A DNA stretch of 64,000 bases, from the NCBI RefSeq assembly GCF_030272615.1, contig NC_081414.1, positions 231,201,733 through 231,265,732 of the forward strand. The letters run 5' to 3'. This document shows, one piece after another, positions 1 to 10,600 of this stretch. How positions within the stretch are numbered: position 1 is the first letter of the stretch; every line of letters begins with the position of its first letter. A program made the position numbers and the translations under genes. Source of the DNA: Cryptomeria japonica (Eukaryota; Streptophyta; Pinopsida; Cupressales; Cupressaceae). The notes under the pieces were generated by a model. That model was not told where the DNA came from. It did no database searches and was given only the letters and a program-made list of their open reading frames with translations.

Positions 1-1006
1 ATAATAATGTCATAATGACAGTTAATAAATAACTGTCTATATGACAATTAAGTAAATTATATGATATAGTCTGTAATACCTTGTGGTATCTTGTGTGATT
101 CTCCTTGAGGATAGGAGGAGGAAAGACAAGGGAGACAACGCAGGAACTGCAGATTGGAGACCAGACTGTGGGTGCAGACAGGTAAGAGGTGTCACGGAAT
201 GTAGGTGTAAATAGATATAAATAATAATATTTAATATATATATATTAATATAAATAATGAACATCTGAATACACATGTTAAGGAAAGGTTCTTAGGTGTT
301 AATTAATACGTATGAACATAAGTAATAAATACGTATCAATGAATAGTAGGAATATATGTTAAAGAAATAAATGTGAATATTGGTTAATGAACATTTTTAT
401 GCATATATGTTAGGGAATACATGTTAAATCGGGAATATGTAAATGTGGATTATGAAATGGAAAATAGTAATAAATGCAAAAATGTATTATAAATGTGAAA
501 TACATGTTGGAGGCTATAGGGAGGAAACTCCCCTTAGTCTAAGGGAGGGATTATGATAATTCCTAGGGCAGTATATATACTGAAAACTGATATGCATATG
601 TATGGCTTGGTTGATTAAACTCAACCAAGAAGAGACGGATCTGGCCGGTCCCCTCTGAGGACTTGGATGATGGAGGCATCACCCAAGGCAAGGAATAGAC
701 AAGGGTATTCCTTGGATGGCTTGGGTGTAAGAGGTTACACACAAGACAGGATTCGAACTCATCTTCGATTTCCCGAAGGGCTTGGAACCAAGGGGTTCCA
801 AGAAGGCGAGCTTCACGGCCGCCTAAGGACATACTTTTGTATGGCATTTGTATCCTGTTTATTAGATGAAAATTATGATCACGTTAATTAAGTATTAAAG
901 ATAGATTGCAAATTAAAAATGGTTTATATATATATATATATTTATATGTTGTATTCTAACAATCTGTTTTGCAGGACAGTAATCTCTAACTAGTAGGGAC
1001 ATTACA
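1..1006. repeat. AT-rich non-coding DNA, possible 3' part of an LTR
   Basis: No coding sequence is recognisable. The left 500 bases are very AT-rich. A TATA-like run lies near 570-580, followed by a more GC-balanced stretch (600-840) and a pyrimidine tract ending in TTTTGCAG at 974. The block ends ...GGGACATTACA at 1006, exactly where recognisable aORF1 coding begins, so it probably inserted into or truncated that gene. A CA-3' end and an internal TATA box would suit an LTR, but the other end would lie outside the window and no target-site duplication can be checked. Confidence 0.3.
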
Positions 1007-1008
1007 CC

Positions 1009-2959
1009 ATTCACACCTAAAGATTGCTTTGATCCATATGATAATGTCAAAGCAGTTTTGGGAAAGAAGTATGGACACCAGTGGCAATTAGAAGATTATT
1101 GGATGAACGTTCAAAATGATGTGGAGGTGAAGATGTATTCCAGGCTATCTCTAGATTTTATCAAGAAATGCAAGTTGTTTCATGTTGCCGATCAAGTTTA
1201 AGACAGCGGCAAATATCTCCAAGTAGCCTACGCCAAAGAAGACAAAGAGATCAAATTCAAGTGGGTAGATATGGAGGTTGTTGATTTGAAAGAATTGATG
1301 AAACCAGCTTTAGAATACACTCACATATGGATAGACATACAGCACCAGAAGTTGAAAGAACAGAATTTAGCAATGAAATTCCACTTAGAAGAAAAGGCAG
1401 ATGGTGAAGATGAAGCGAGCCCAAGTGGGAGTGCACTTCATCCATCTCACTCAAGAGGTTCAAAGAGAGAGGAAAATCATGGAGAAAAGGAGCCCTCAAG
1501 GAAGAAACAAAAATCAAATTCAAGTCATCCTTCCTCCAGACATGAAGAAGAATTGAATCAGAGAAAAAGACATGACGAACAAAGGATAGAAAAAGAGTTG
1601 AGTCAAGGAGCTAACGAATCAGTAGAATCCACATTTTACAATGATAAGGGAAAGGAGAAATTATCACAAGAGCAGGAAGATCTCACTCATCATATCCAAG
1701 AGATCGAAGGAAATGAAGCAGAGGACAACGATGAGACTACCTCACCACCTAGAGATGAGCAACTGCATGAAGAAACACAAATTCAAGAAGGAAGATCCTC
1801 TATCCCGAAATGGCTAAAAGAAAGACTAGCCCAAGAGGTAATAGTAGTTGATAAAGAACCAACATACAACATAGTGAGCCTTCTAAGCCAAACTTGAGAA
1901 GCCATCGAGAAGAAGAAAGCTACAAAGATGTCCAAGGTGATTAGAGATGATTCAGGATCAAGGAAGTTGCAAATAGCTACTCCAAGGGTTGAGAAGTATG
2001 AAGGTGAGATAATAGCAAATGAGTATGATATGGAGACTATTGACTTGGGTCCACTCACTTCCCAGGAAGCTATAGGTGATGCAACTGATTCATTGAAGGC
2101 AGTTAATGACAAATTGAGATCTGAAATAGAAAAGAATAGAAGATTGGAAAAGGAGATAAGTGCATGGAGGAACTATGTCTAGCAATTTCAGCAACAATTG
2201 AGACATCAAAGTCCAGCAGCTACACCACCACCTTTGCTTCATCTGGAATCAGTTGATCATATGGAAAAAACAAGGAATTCGGCACAATTGATACATACAT
2301 GGATAGAGGATTCATATACTAGAGTTAGCAGGTTCATGAAGGGCATAATGAAGACACTTGATATAGTCATAAAGGTCCTTGGGAGAACTCATGTCATCAT
2401 AGAAGCCTTCAAAGAACTTGCTCATGCTATAGATGTCATCATTCCATTACTTAAAGTAATAAGGAAAACACCTAGGGAAGTCCTATCAAAAGAGAAGATA
2501 CGAAGAGAAGGATCTACAACCAGCTTTCTACAATGGAGTAGCCTACTTCACACAAAGATCATTTTTCAGGAGATTCGAAACGGATGTAGTCAGGTTCAAG
2601 ATAATATGCACCGAATTCATGATAAGATAGTGAAAGTAGCACAAATTGTTTTGGAAAGAAAGATTGATCCAGGGACAGTTATAGAAGCTAGAGAGTTGGA
2701 GGAAAGAATAAGAGTTATCTTCCATGGGACTGATGGAATGATCACCAAAGGACAATTGGATGATATGCTTAATTTCATGGTATTAGCCATCAAGACTCAA
2801 GAACTCGAACTTGAATGGGAGAATGCCATTGTCAAAGCTTTCGATGAGGTCATGCACATGGAGGAGCAATTGAAGTCTCTACCTGAGATCCCGATGACAG
2901 AGATAGAAGACATAGTGATCAGATTCATTGAATATGCCAGAAAAGAAAGTTTGTTATGA
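1009..2959 (+). pseudogene. aORF1 family, copy 1 (5'-truncated, nonsense-mutated)
   Basis: This is the C-terminal two thirds of a large plant retroelement protein of unknown function that occurs five times in the window. The reading frame starts in the family segment with an FDPY...EDYW motif and runs through an acidic, Lys/Glu-rich linker with a basic cluster near 1490-1520. It then passes the family motifs PKWLKER (about 1807) and SKVIRDDSGSRK (about 1931) and ends in a long helical or coiled-coil tail. Stops in one continuous frame lie at 1199 (TAA), 1895 (TGA) and 2180 (TAG); no frameshift is needed. The N-terminal 450 or so residues are missing, replaced by unrelated DNA. The last two stops fit single C-to-T changes from CGA and CAG. 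It cannot make the full protein. Family membership is clear from shared motifs with copies 2 and 3; the function is unknown. Confidence 0.75.
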
Positions 2960-3409
2960 TCCTACTTGGTAGTTCATTTTCTCATTGGAGGACGCTTCCT
3001 CGATTTTTGTGCCAGCACATGCTATTTTCTCATTGGTTGTTTACATGATGATGTTTATCTAGATAGGATTTCATTTATATCACACCCTAATTAGGGTTTA
3101 GGTGGCAAAATCTTGGCCCTTGATCCCCATTCGATCTCGGCCCTTCATTGTATTTGGGAGTATTATATAAACTCCACACATTTCATTTGTAAAGGCTAAT
3201 AGAGAAATAGGGATTTTGATTAGAAAATTAGTAGGAGAGAGATTAGATATTAGAGATAGAATTCAAGAGTGATAAGAGAACTTGAAGAATTGTTGTTGTT
3301 TGTCTTTTGGGTTAATAAAACATTAAAGTTATGGTGTTTCTATTCAATCTTTGAAGCTTCTTGCATGGTTCTTTATCTTCTCAAGTCAATCTTTGATATT
3401 AGTTTAAGT
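2960..3409 (+). promoter_or_regulatory. LTR-like tail of aORF1 copy 1 with TATA box and poly(A) signal
   Basis: The non-coding tail after the aORF1 stop matches the tail of copy 2 (23226 onward). Both share a 'ctcattgg' stretch, 'ccctaattagggtt', a TATA box (TATATAAA at 3165-3172 here), then a run ending in AATAAA (3314-3319). The order TATA then AATAAA is what an LTR U3-R boundary looks like. The match to copy 2 stops at about 3409, where the hAT element begins. Confidence 0.6.
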
Positions 3410-3417
3410 GTTTAGAT

Positions 3418-3640
3418 CAGAGAAACGGGACTCGCCCGAAATCGCCTAAACTCGGCAAGTCCGGGTCTGAGTCAGGCCAAACAAGTCCCAGGGGCTCGGA
3501 CTCGGACTCGACCGAGTCTGGAGGCTAAACTCGCTAGACTCGCCGAGTTTGGCGATTTTGGCCACTCGGACTCGGCCAAGTCTGGAGGCTAAACTCGCCA
3601 AACTCGGCGAGTCCCGAGCCCTGGACTCGGCCGGCGTTGG
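3418..3640. repeat. hAT left terminal inverted repeat and subterminal repeats
   Basis: The terminal inverted repeat is followed by repeated GACTCG / CGAGTC units, several organised as 'GAGTCTGGAGGCTAAACTCG' (two copies near 3516 and 3578). The motif density and GC content contrast sharply with the AT-rich surroundings. Confidence 0.7.
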
Positions 3641-4289
3641 CAGCAAATAAAAAGTCAAAAAAAAAATAGTTTGTAAAGTTTTTTTAAATCCGTTTTTTAA
3701 TGTTAATTGTCTTCTAGCCCTAAAAGTGACTTTCATTTCATTCACTTGCAAAAAAAGGAAGAGTAAAGTGAGTTGGGAAGAAAAACAAGGGTGCATAGAA
3801 GAAAAACCAGCAAGGAGGAAGCTCAAGTTTTCTTCAATTTTTCACATTGGAGCTACATTGTGTTTCGATTTGGTGCATCAAGAGTTGGATAGGAAGAGTT
3901 TGCAGCTCATTTCAAGCTTGTTGTAAGAGGTATGATTGTTTTTTTTAACATTATTTTGTTTCTTATATGCAAAAATTCCATTTTCTATTCATTTATTTTG
4001 AAAGTTTTACATTTTCTTGTATGCAAGATCTTTTGTATGTTTGTAATTTGTATGTAGCATGTAGTATGTAGTTGTACTATGTAGGGTTGTATGTAGGGTT
4101 TGTAAATTTATTTTTTTTAAATTGTAGGGTTTGACAAAACCTACAATTTTTTTTAAAAAAAATTTACAAACCCTACTTTAGTTTTTTTGAATGTATGTAT
4201 TAATTTTATTTTGTATTTGTAATGTTTTATTGCAGCAAACTTCACTTTATTATTTGCCTCAACTTCAACTTTCACAAAACTATCCTAAA

Positions 4290-7263
4290 ATGTCTACTTC
4301 GGCTTGTAGACCCCCCATGAGAAAGGACCCTGCTTGGAAATATCATGAGGATTTTCCAGGGCAAGGAAAAGGGCAAACAAAATGTATGTTTTGCAAAACA
4401 ATATTCCATGGAGGTATATATAGGCTGAAATACCATATTGCTGGTGTGTGTGGACATGATGCCGAACCATGCCTAAAAGCAGTCTCTAAGGCCATACATG
4501 ATTGTTATGTAATGGTTGAGGAGATTGAAAGAAAAAAGAAACAAAAGGAGGATCGAGCAGCCATTGGGAGAGAGACAATTTTAGGAAGAGGGACACAGTT
4601 AGGTTGTGTTGGAGGCCCTTCTTCCTTACCTCCATATCGTCCCACTCAGTTTGCTACTGCTGGTGCTTCCGTTTCTGCTTCTGCTTCTATAAGTGGCAGT
4701 GCCACTGCCACCGCCAATTCTCATGCTCCTACCACTAGTAGTCATAGTGGGAATGTTACCATTGGACCTAGGATTCGTAAATCTAAGTTGGATTCCTTCT
4801 TTGTGCCTCGCACTACTCCTGGGTCCCAACCGTCGCTTGAGGGCATGGGTTGGAACAAGGAGGTCCATGATGCTGCTAAAATGGCAATTGGCAGGTTTTG
4901 GAGCTACAGCTGTATTCCATTCTTTGTAGCCAGGTGAATGTTTTACTTTTATGTTTGATAACTTTGATTGTTTTAATTTTTATACTTAACTTATCTCATT
5001 GAATTTTTATACTTAACTTATCTCATTGAGTTTCTTTGTGACAGGTCTCCTTATTGGCAATAAATGGTTGATGCCATTACCATATGCGGGGCGGGGTTCA
5101 AAGCCCCTAGTGAGAGTGATTTGAGGGGACCCATTTTGTCTCAAATGGTGGATGATGTGAAAAAGGATTTAGATGAACAACGCCACATATGGAGCACTAA
5201 AGGTTGCACCATCATGACTGATGGTTGGACGGATAGGAGAAATAGAACTCTCCTTAATTTTCTTGTTTCTTCCGCAGGTGATTGATTAATTTTAGTTTCA
5301 TATAGTCTTTAATTTTTTATTTTTTATCTAATGGTTTATTGAATGATCATTGACCTAGCTTTATTTTTTTATTTCAGGGGGCACCGTTTTCATCAAGTCC
5401 ATTGATGCCTCCGCCCATTGCAAGAATGCCACCTACCTATGTGAGCAGATAGAGGAGGTGATTGAAAATGTGGGTGAGGAGAACGTGGTACAGGTGGTGA
5501 CCGACAATGCAGCAAATTATGTTGCTGCGGGTAAACTTTTGATTACAAACTAATTTTGTTTGCAAATTAATTACTATCTTGTAGTTTGTACCTCCATTAA
5601 TTACAATTTACAATGCAACAAATTATGTTGCTGCAGGTAGACTATTGATGGAGAGGCACCCATCTATAGTTTGGACTCCATGTGCTGCTCATTGCATTGA
5701 CCTCATGTTGGAGGATATTGGAAAAATCCCATGGGTCAAGAGATGGGTAGAAAGGGCAAGAAATGTCTGCAAATTTGTATATAATCATTCATGGGTGTTG
5801 GCTCTTATGAGACAATACACAGAGCAGAAGGAGTTGCATCGTCCAGGAATCACAAGATTTGCCACAAACTTCCTCACATTGCAGTCCATGCTTAGGTCTA
5901 AGCCTGCCTTGAGACGTATGATTGTTGGTGAGGAGTGGTCTTCCTCATCCTATGCTACCACCCCTGCAGGGATAGAGATGGCAGACTGCATTTTTGATGA
6001 GCAAGGCTTTTGGGTCCCTTGTGATGAGATAGTGAAGGTAATTTTTTTATAAATTCTACAATTTAGCTTCATGTTTTATAAGTTATTATATGTATTCTCT
6101 TATTTGCTCATTTTTCTAAATTACACAATATTTTCAATTTTGTAGTTTGTTAAGCCCTTGGTGGTTTTGTTGCGAGTTGCGGATGGAGATAAGCCCGCAA
6201 TGGGCTATATATATGAGGGCATGGATAGGGCGAAGGAGGCCATCAAATTCGTCTATGGAGCAGATGAGAGCAAGTATGGTCCCATTTGGGAGATCATTGA
6301 TAGGAGATGGCATCATCAGCTACATAGGCCCATCCATGCGGCAGCCTATTATCTGAATCCGGCATTCCGTTTTATCCCTTCTTTCAAGGCTGATGCGGAG
6401 GTCCTTAATGGGCTATATGCAATCATGGAGAAGATGGGACCTGCCGGTACTTCTCAGATAGACCTTTTTCGAGAGCTACAGATGTTCTCAGATGCACAAG
6501 GGGAGACCTTCTCTCGTCCTGTCGCCAAACACGCTAGAACAACTATGATGGCAGGTAAAAATAAATTGTTAGGCTTAATTTTAGTTGTATTCAATACTAT
6601 ATTGTAACTTGTTAAATGAGTTCATGAGTGAGACTGATTTTATTTATTTTTCTCATTTCAAACTCAGATCATTGGTGGAACTTTTTTGGCCCAGAGACAC
6701 CAAATGTTCAGAAGTTGGCCATTCGTATCTTGAGCCAACCATGCAACGCATCAGGTTGTGAGCGCAATTGGAGTATGTTTGAGCACATACACTCCAAGAG
6801 GCGCAATAGATTATCTGTGGAGAAGATGAATGATCTCGTCTTTGTTCACTACAACCTCCGCCTGAGAATGAGAAAGAATGCAACAGTTGACATGTCTCCT
6901 ATCATTCTAGATGAGGTTGATCTTGAAGCAGAGTGGGCCAATGAGAATCAGACAACTCCTGGGACTCCTACAGCTGTATTTAGTGATGATGACATTGATT
7001 GGATCGACCAGGTAGATATAGAGGCTGAGGCTGTAGCCATGGTAGAGGAGGAGCAGAGAACACGAGCAGAGACAGGAAATACTGAGACTCGGAGTGACAC
7101 AGTTGTTCCTGATGTTGGTGAGCATGACACAGTCGTTCCTGATGTTGGTGAGCATGGCATGGTGTCACGGGGAGCAACTATGGCTGCTGAATCATCCAGG
7201 ACCTACTTTAAACGCCTTCGCAGGGGGCCAGGGCGAGAGGGTGCACGGCCATCTCAGCCATAG
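4290..7263 (+). pseudogene. hAT transposase, six exons, one nonsense codon
   Basis: This is a cut-and-paste transposase of the plant DUF659/hATC type. A consistent splice model is join(4290..4933, 5045..5277, 5378..5530, 5637..6037, 6146..6554, 6668..7263), about 811 codons. Domains in order: a BED zinc finger (CMFC, then the H...C pair) in exon 1; a DUF659 RNase H-like core (TDGWTDRR; VTDNAANY; WTPCAAHCIDL) over exons 2-4; RRWHHQLHRPIHAAAY in exon 5; and the hAT dimerisation domain (SQPCNASGCERNWS) in exon 6. A 10-residue tandem repeat (VVPDVGEHDT type) lies near the C-terminus. All junctions are GT-AG and restore frame. A TAA at 5061-5063, at the start of exon 2, interrupts an otherwise complete gene. 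A 5'-UTR intron (donor near 3929, acceptor near 4235) is likely. Activity is unlikely unless the stop is bypassed. Confidence 0.85.
5504..5649 (+). repeat. 40-bp direct repeats bounding hAT intron 3
   Basis: The exon 3 end (5504-5543) and the intron 3 end plus exon 4 start (5610-5649) are the same 40 bases with four mismatches, 106 bp apart. The donor GT and the acceptor AG each fall at the same place inside their repeat copy, and the intron is 106 bp long. Confidence 0.8.
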
Positions 7264-7564
7264 GCTTGTACACTTGTAGTTGTATTTAGTTTTACTATTT
7301 ACCTTTGGTATTTGTATGAAACATTTGATGATGATCATATGATGACATGGATTTTTTATTCCATGAGTTTTGTAATATTGTATACATTTGACAATATTTA
7401 TATATCTATGTTTCTTATTTTCTTCAACTACAATTTGCGTTTATGCTTATGTGATTGATGTATACTTGTGTATGTAATCAAATGAGCTGAGTTTAATGAT
7501 GTTTTTGTGTCTTTAAGGTGTATTCAATAAAGGGTGTCTGAAACAAGTTTTAAATCTTTAAAAA

Positions 7565-7695
7565 TCTCTAAATTTCTTGAGTTTTTCACTTTCCCGAGTC
7601 CAACCGAGTCTGGAGCCGAGTCTGACGCCGAGTCCCGAGTCCGAGTCCGAGTCGGCCTTGCCGAGTCCGAGCCGAGTCCGAGTCCCATTTCTTTG
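7565..7695. repeat. hAT right subterminal repeats and terminal inverted repeat
   Basis: CCGAGTC-type repeats end in CGAGTCCCATTTCTTTG, the inverted counterpart of the left end. The region happens to be open in the frame of the following pol, which artificially lengthens that reading frame. Confidence 0.7.
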
Positions 7696-10600
7696 GTATG
7701 CAGTGCTTTAGGCTTGACCCCCACCAAGACTAACCGAAAGGTTACCCAGTTGGACAAATCTGAAGTAACTGTAGTGGGCGAGCTAAACAACATACACATG
7801 CAACTAACAGCTGATCCACGTATTCAGATGTACATCGACATTCAAGTGGTGGACATCCCAGGGGCCTATGGCATGTTACTCAGCCGAGATTGGACCCGTG
7901 TCCTCAACGGCTGGCTGCATTCTAGTTTCACCCACATGTGGCTACCATGGAGAGGGGTAGCAAATCAGATCCGGATCGAGTCCGAACCTCGGCTCAAGCT
8001 GATGATTACGGAATATAATCAGGCTAATGAAACCCTATTCTTAGAATCAGACCTGGGCACATATAGGGCAGACGTCGGGTCAATGAACGAAGTCCTATTG
8101 GTACAATGCTCAAACCCAGTCCAAAATTGCGGACAGATTGCAGAGAGTTATGATAAGGAGGCCCCATCGCCAGAAGAAGGTGAGTTATTTAGCAGCCTCA
8201 GGGAATTCTTCTGCAAATGTGAAAGACCAGCGTCCCAGCTCAACTATCAAGATTCTATTGCAAATCTGCTCCTAACCAGTTGGTGCAGAGTTCACAATGC
8301 TGCCCATTCAGAAACAACTTGTTCACTATGCAGGGCAGCGTTGAGTCAGGCATGCAAGAGACATTCCGAGGTGCTACAAACTCATACTCTCAGACCCGAG
8401 GCCACCACACCCCCTGAGCGGCAAAAGTATGGAACTACAGGTTCAGTAACCGCAACCAGCAAGGTTACCAGCCCAAATCAGACTTGGACCTTAAGGTTCG
8501 ATGGCTCTAAATCCAAGAGAGGGGCTGGAGCAGGGGTAGAACTGATAAGCCCCACTGGTGAAACCTATTTAGCTTCCTACAGACTACAGTTTCACTGCAC
8601 CAACAATATAGCAGAATACGAGTCTTTAATTCACGGTTTGCTATTAGCCACTAAAAAGGGAGCCCAGATCCTGCATTGTTTCGGAGATTCCGAAGTAGTA
8701 GTCAGGCAAGTTCGAAGACAATACACTTGCCATGACAAGAGACTCAGCCTTTACCGTAATCGCGTGTGGGACATAATGGAAAGCTTCGATGCTTTTAACA
8801 TCAAGACCATATTCAGGTCACAAAACCAGGTCGCTGATTCGTTGGCCCAGGCCGCAAGCACGCTCGAGCCACTATCAATGCAAAGTTTGAAGAAATTTAC
8901 AGTAGAGTTAGCCTCAGTTCCATCAGTCCCAGACAACATTACCAATTTTCAGGTGTTTAATGATGACAAACACATCATCGACTTCATTACAAGCTCAGAT
9001 GTATTTGCAACTCAGATCATAGATGAGGAAGAACCCCAAGAAGCCGAGATTGACATAGAGGGGGTCTTAAATCTCAGAACAAATACGATTCCCAAAGGTA
9101 TGGTGCAGTTAGAACGAATTTTCGATTGGGATCAGCTTAAGTCTCGCAAAGAGGGCACTGCAGAAGGAGGCGCCTGTGATAAAATCAACATCGGCACGCA
9201 AGGAAATCAAAAGAACGTGCTGATTGGCAAAGTGTGTACGCCCCAAGAAAGAGACGGAATCCTCAAAAATATGAGGGAATTCCCAGATATCATCGCTTGG
9301 GGGTATGAGGATCTCAAAACCTATGATACATCTGTAATAACTCATACCATACCCCTCAAGCCAGATTCAAAACCTTTCAGGCAAAGACAGCGTCCAGTGA
9401 ATGCCCTCCTCGAACCATTAATATATCAAGAGGTAAAGAAGTTGCTGGCTGCTCGCATCGTCTTTCCAGTACGACATTCTACCTGGGTTGCTAATCTAGT
9501 CCCAGTAAGAAAGAAGAGCGAGGAAATCAGACTGTGTGTCGATTTCCGTAATCTAAACAGAGCATCAGAAAAGGATAACTACCCGCTGCCCTCCCTTGAT
9601 GAAGTCCTGCAAACAGTCAACGGATCCCAGATGATGTCCTTCTTGGACGGTTACTCCGGGTACAACCAAGTAATGGTCGAATACGAGGACCGACTTAAGA
9701 CTGCGTTTACCACTAAGTGGGGGATATTTGCTTATCGGAGAATGCCCTTTGGTTTGATCAACGCAGGGGCTACATTTCAACGCGCCATGGACATTGCATT
9801 CAAAGACCTTGTAGGTCGCTGCATCATTGTCTATATGGACGACTTGACCGTTTTCTCCAAGCAAAGGGCAGATCATGTGAATGATTTGCGAAAGGTTTTC
9901 CAACGCTGTCGTCGATTCGGGATATCTTTAAACCCAAGGAAATGTATGTTCGGAGTGACCGAAGGTAAGCTCCTCGGCCATGTTATCTCAGAAAAGGGCA
10001 TAGCAATTGACCCTGATAGGATCGAGGCCATACTGCAAATCAACCTCCCTGCAAGTAAAAAGGAACTTAAGTCATATTTCGGAAAGATAAATTTTGTTAG
10101 GAAATTCATAACTGGGTTTGCTGAAATAGTTCGCCCTCTCAACGATATGTTGAAAAAGGACGCCAAGATAGAATGGACCCCAATAACCAAAAGGGCGTTC
10201 GAAGAGATCAAGCAAGCAATCGTCCAAGCGCCGGTTCTGGTAAGCCCTGACTACCTAAGGCCCTTTTACATTTATTCCTTCGCCTCCGAGCACACCTGTG
10301 CAGCAATCTTAACTCAGCGAAGGGAGGAAAAGGGTGAGCACCCGATAGCATTCATGAGTACTCCGTTGAAGGAGGCTGAACTAAGATACCCAAACATTGA
10401 AAAGCAGGCCTATGCGCTAGTCAAAGCCATCAGGAAGTTCCGGCATTATATACTTAGGAGTAAGATATATGCCATAGTACCAGATGTCGCAGTGAAGACA
10501 TTATTGATGCAAAATGAGCTAGGCGAAAGGAGAGGCAAATGGGTGACCATCATTCAGGAATATGACGTTGAAATCCAGCCTATGAAGCTAGTGCGAGGTC

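Larger units (their letters stand above)
3418..7695 (+). mobile_element. hAT-superfamily DNA transposon, 4.28 kb
   Basis: The termini are inverted: CAGAGAAACGGGACTCG on the left against CAAAGAAATGGGACTCG on the complement of the right end. Both ends hold dense subterminal repeats of GGACTCG / CGAGTCC, as expected for transposase binding sites. The interior encodes a BED-finger hAT transposase on the plus strand. hAT elements make 8-bp target-site duplications, but the flanking octamers (GTTTAGAT and GTATGCAG) do not match. The left flank is an LTR tail and the right flank is mid-protease of a gypsy pol, so this is not a simple insertion. Confidence 0.85.

Noticed and set aside
748-765. GGATTCGAACTC as a tRNA T-arm on the minus strand
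   Set aside because: No cloverleaf can be drawn around it.
7534-7695. Open frame through the hAT right end fused to pol, starting at GTG
   Set aside because: No ATG, and the first 54 codons are hAT subterminal repeat sequence. The fusion is a fortuitous open stretch; pol similarity starts after 7696.
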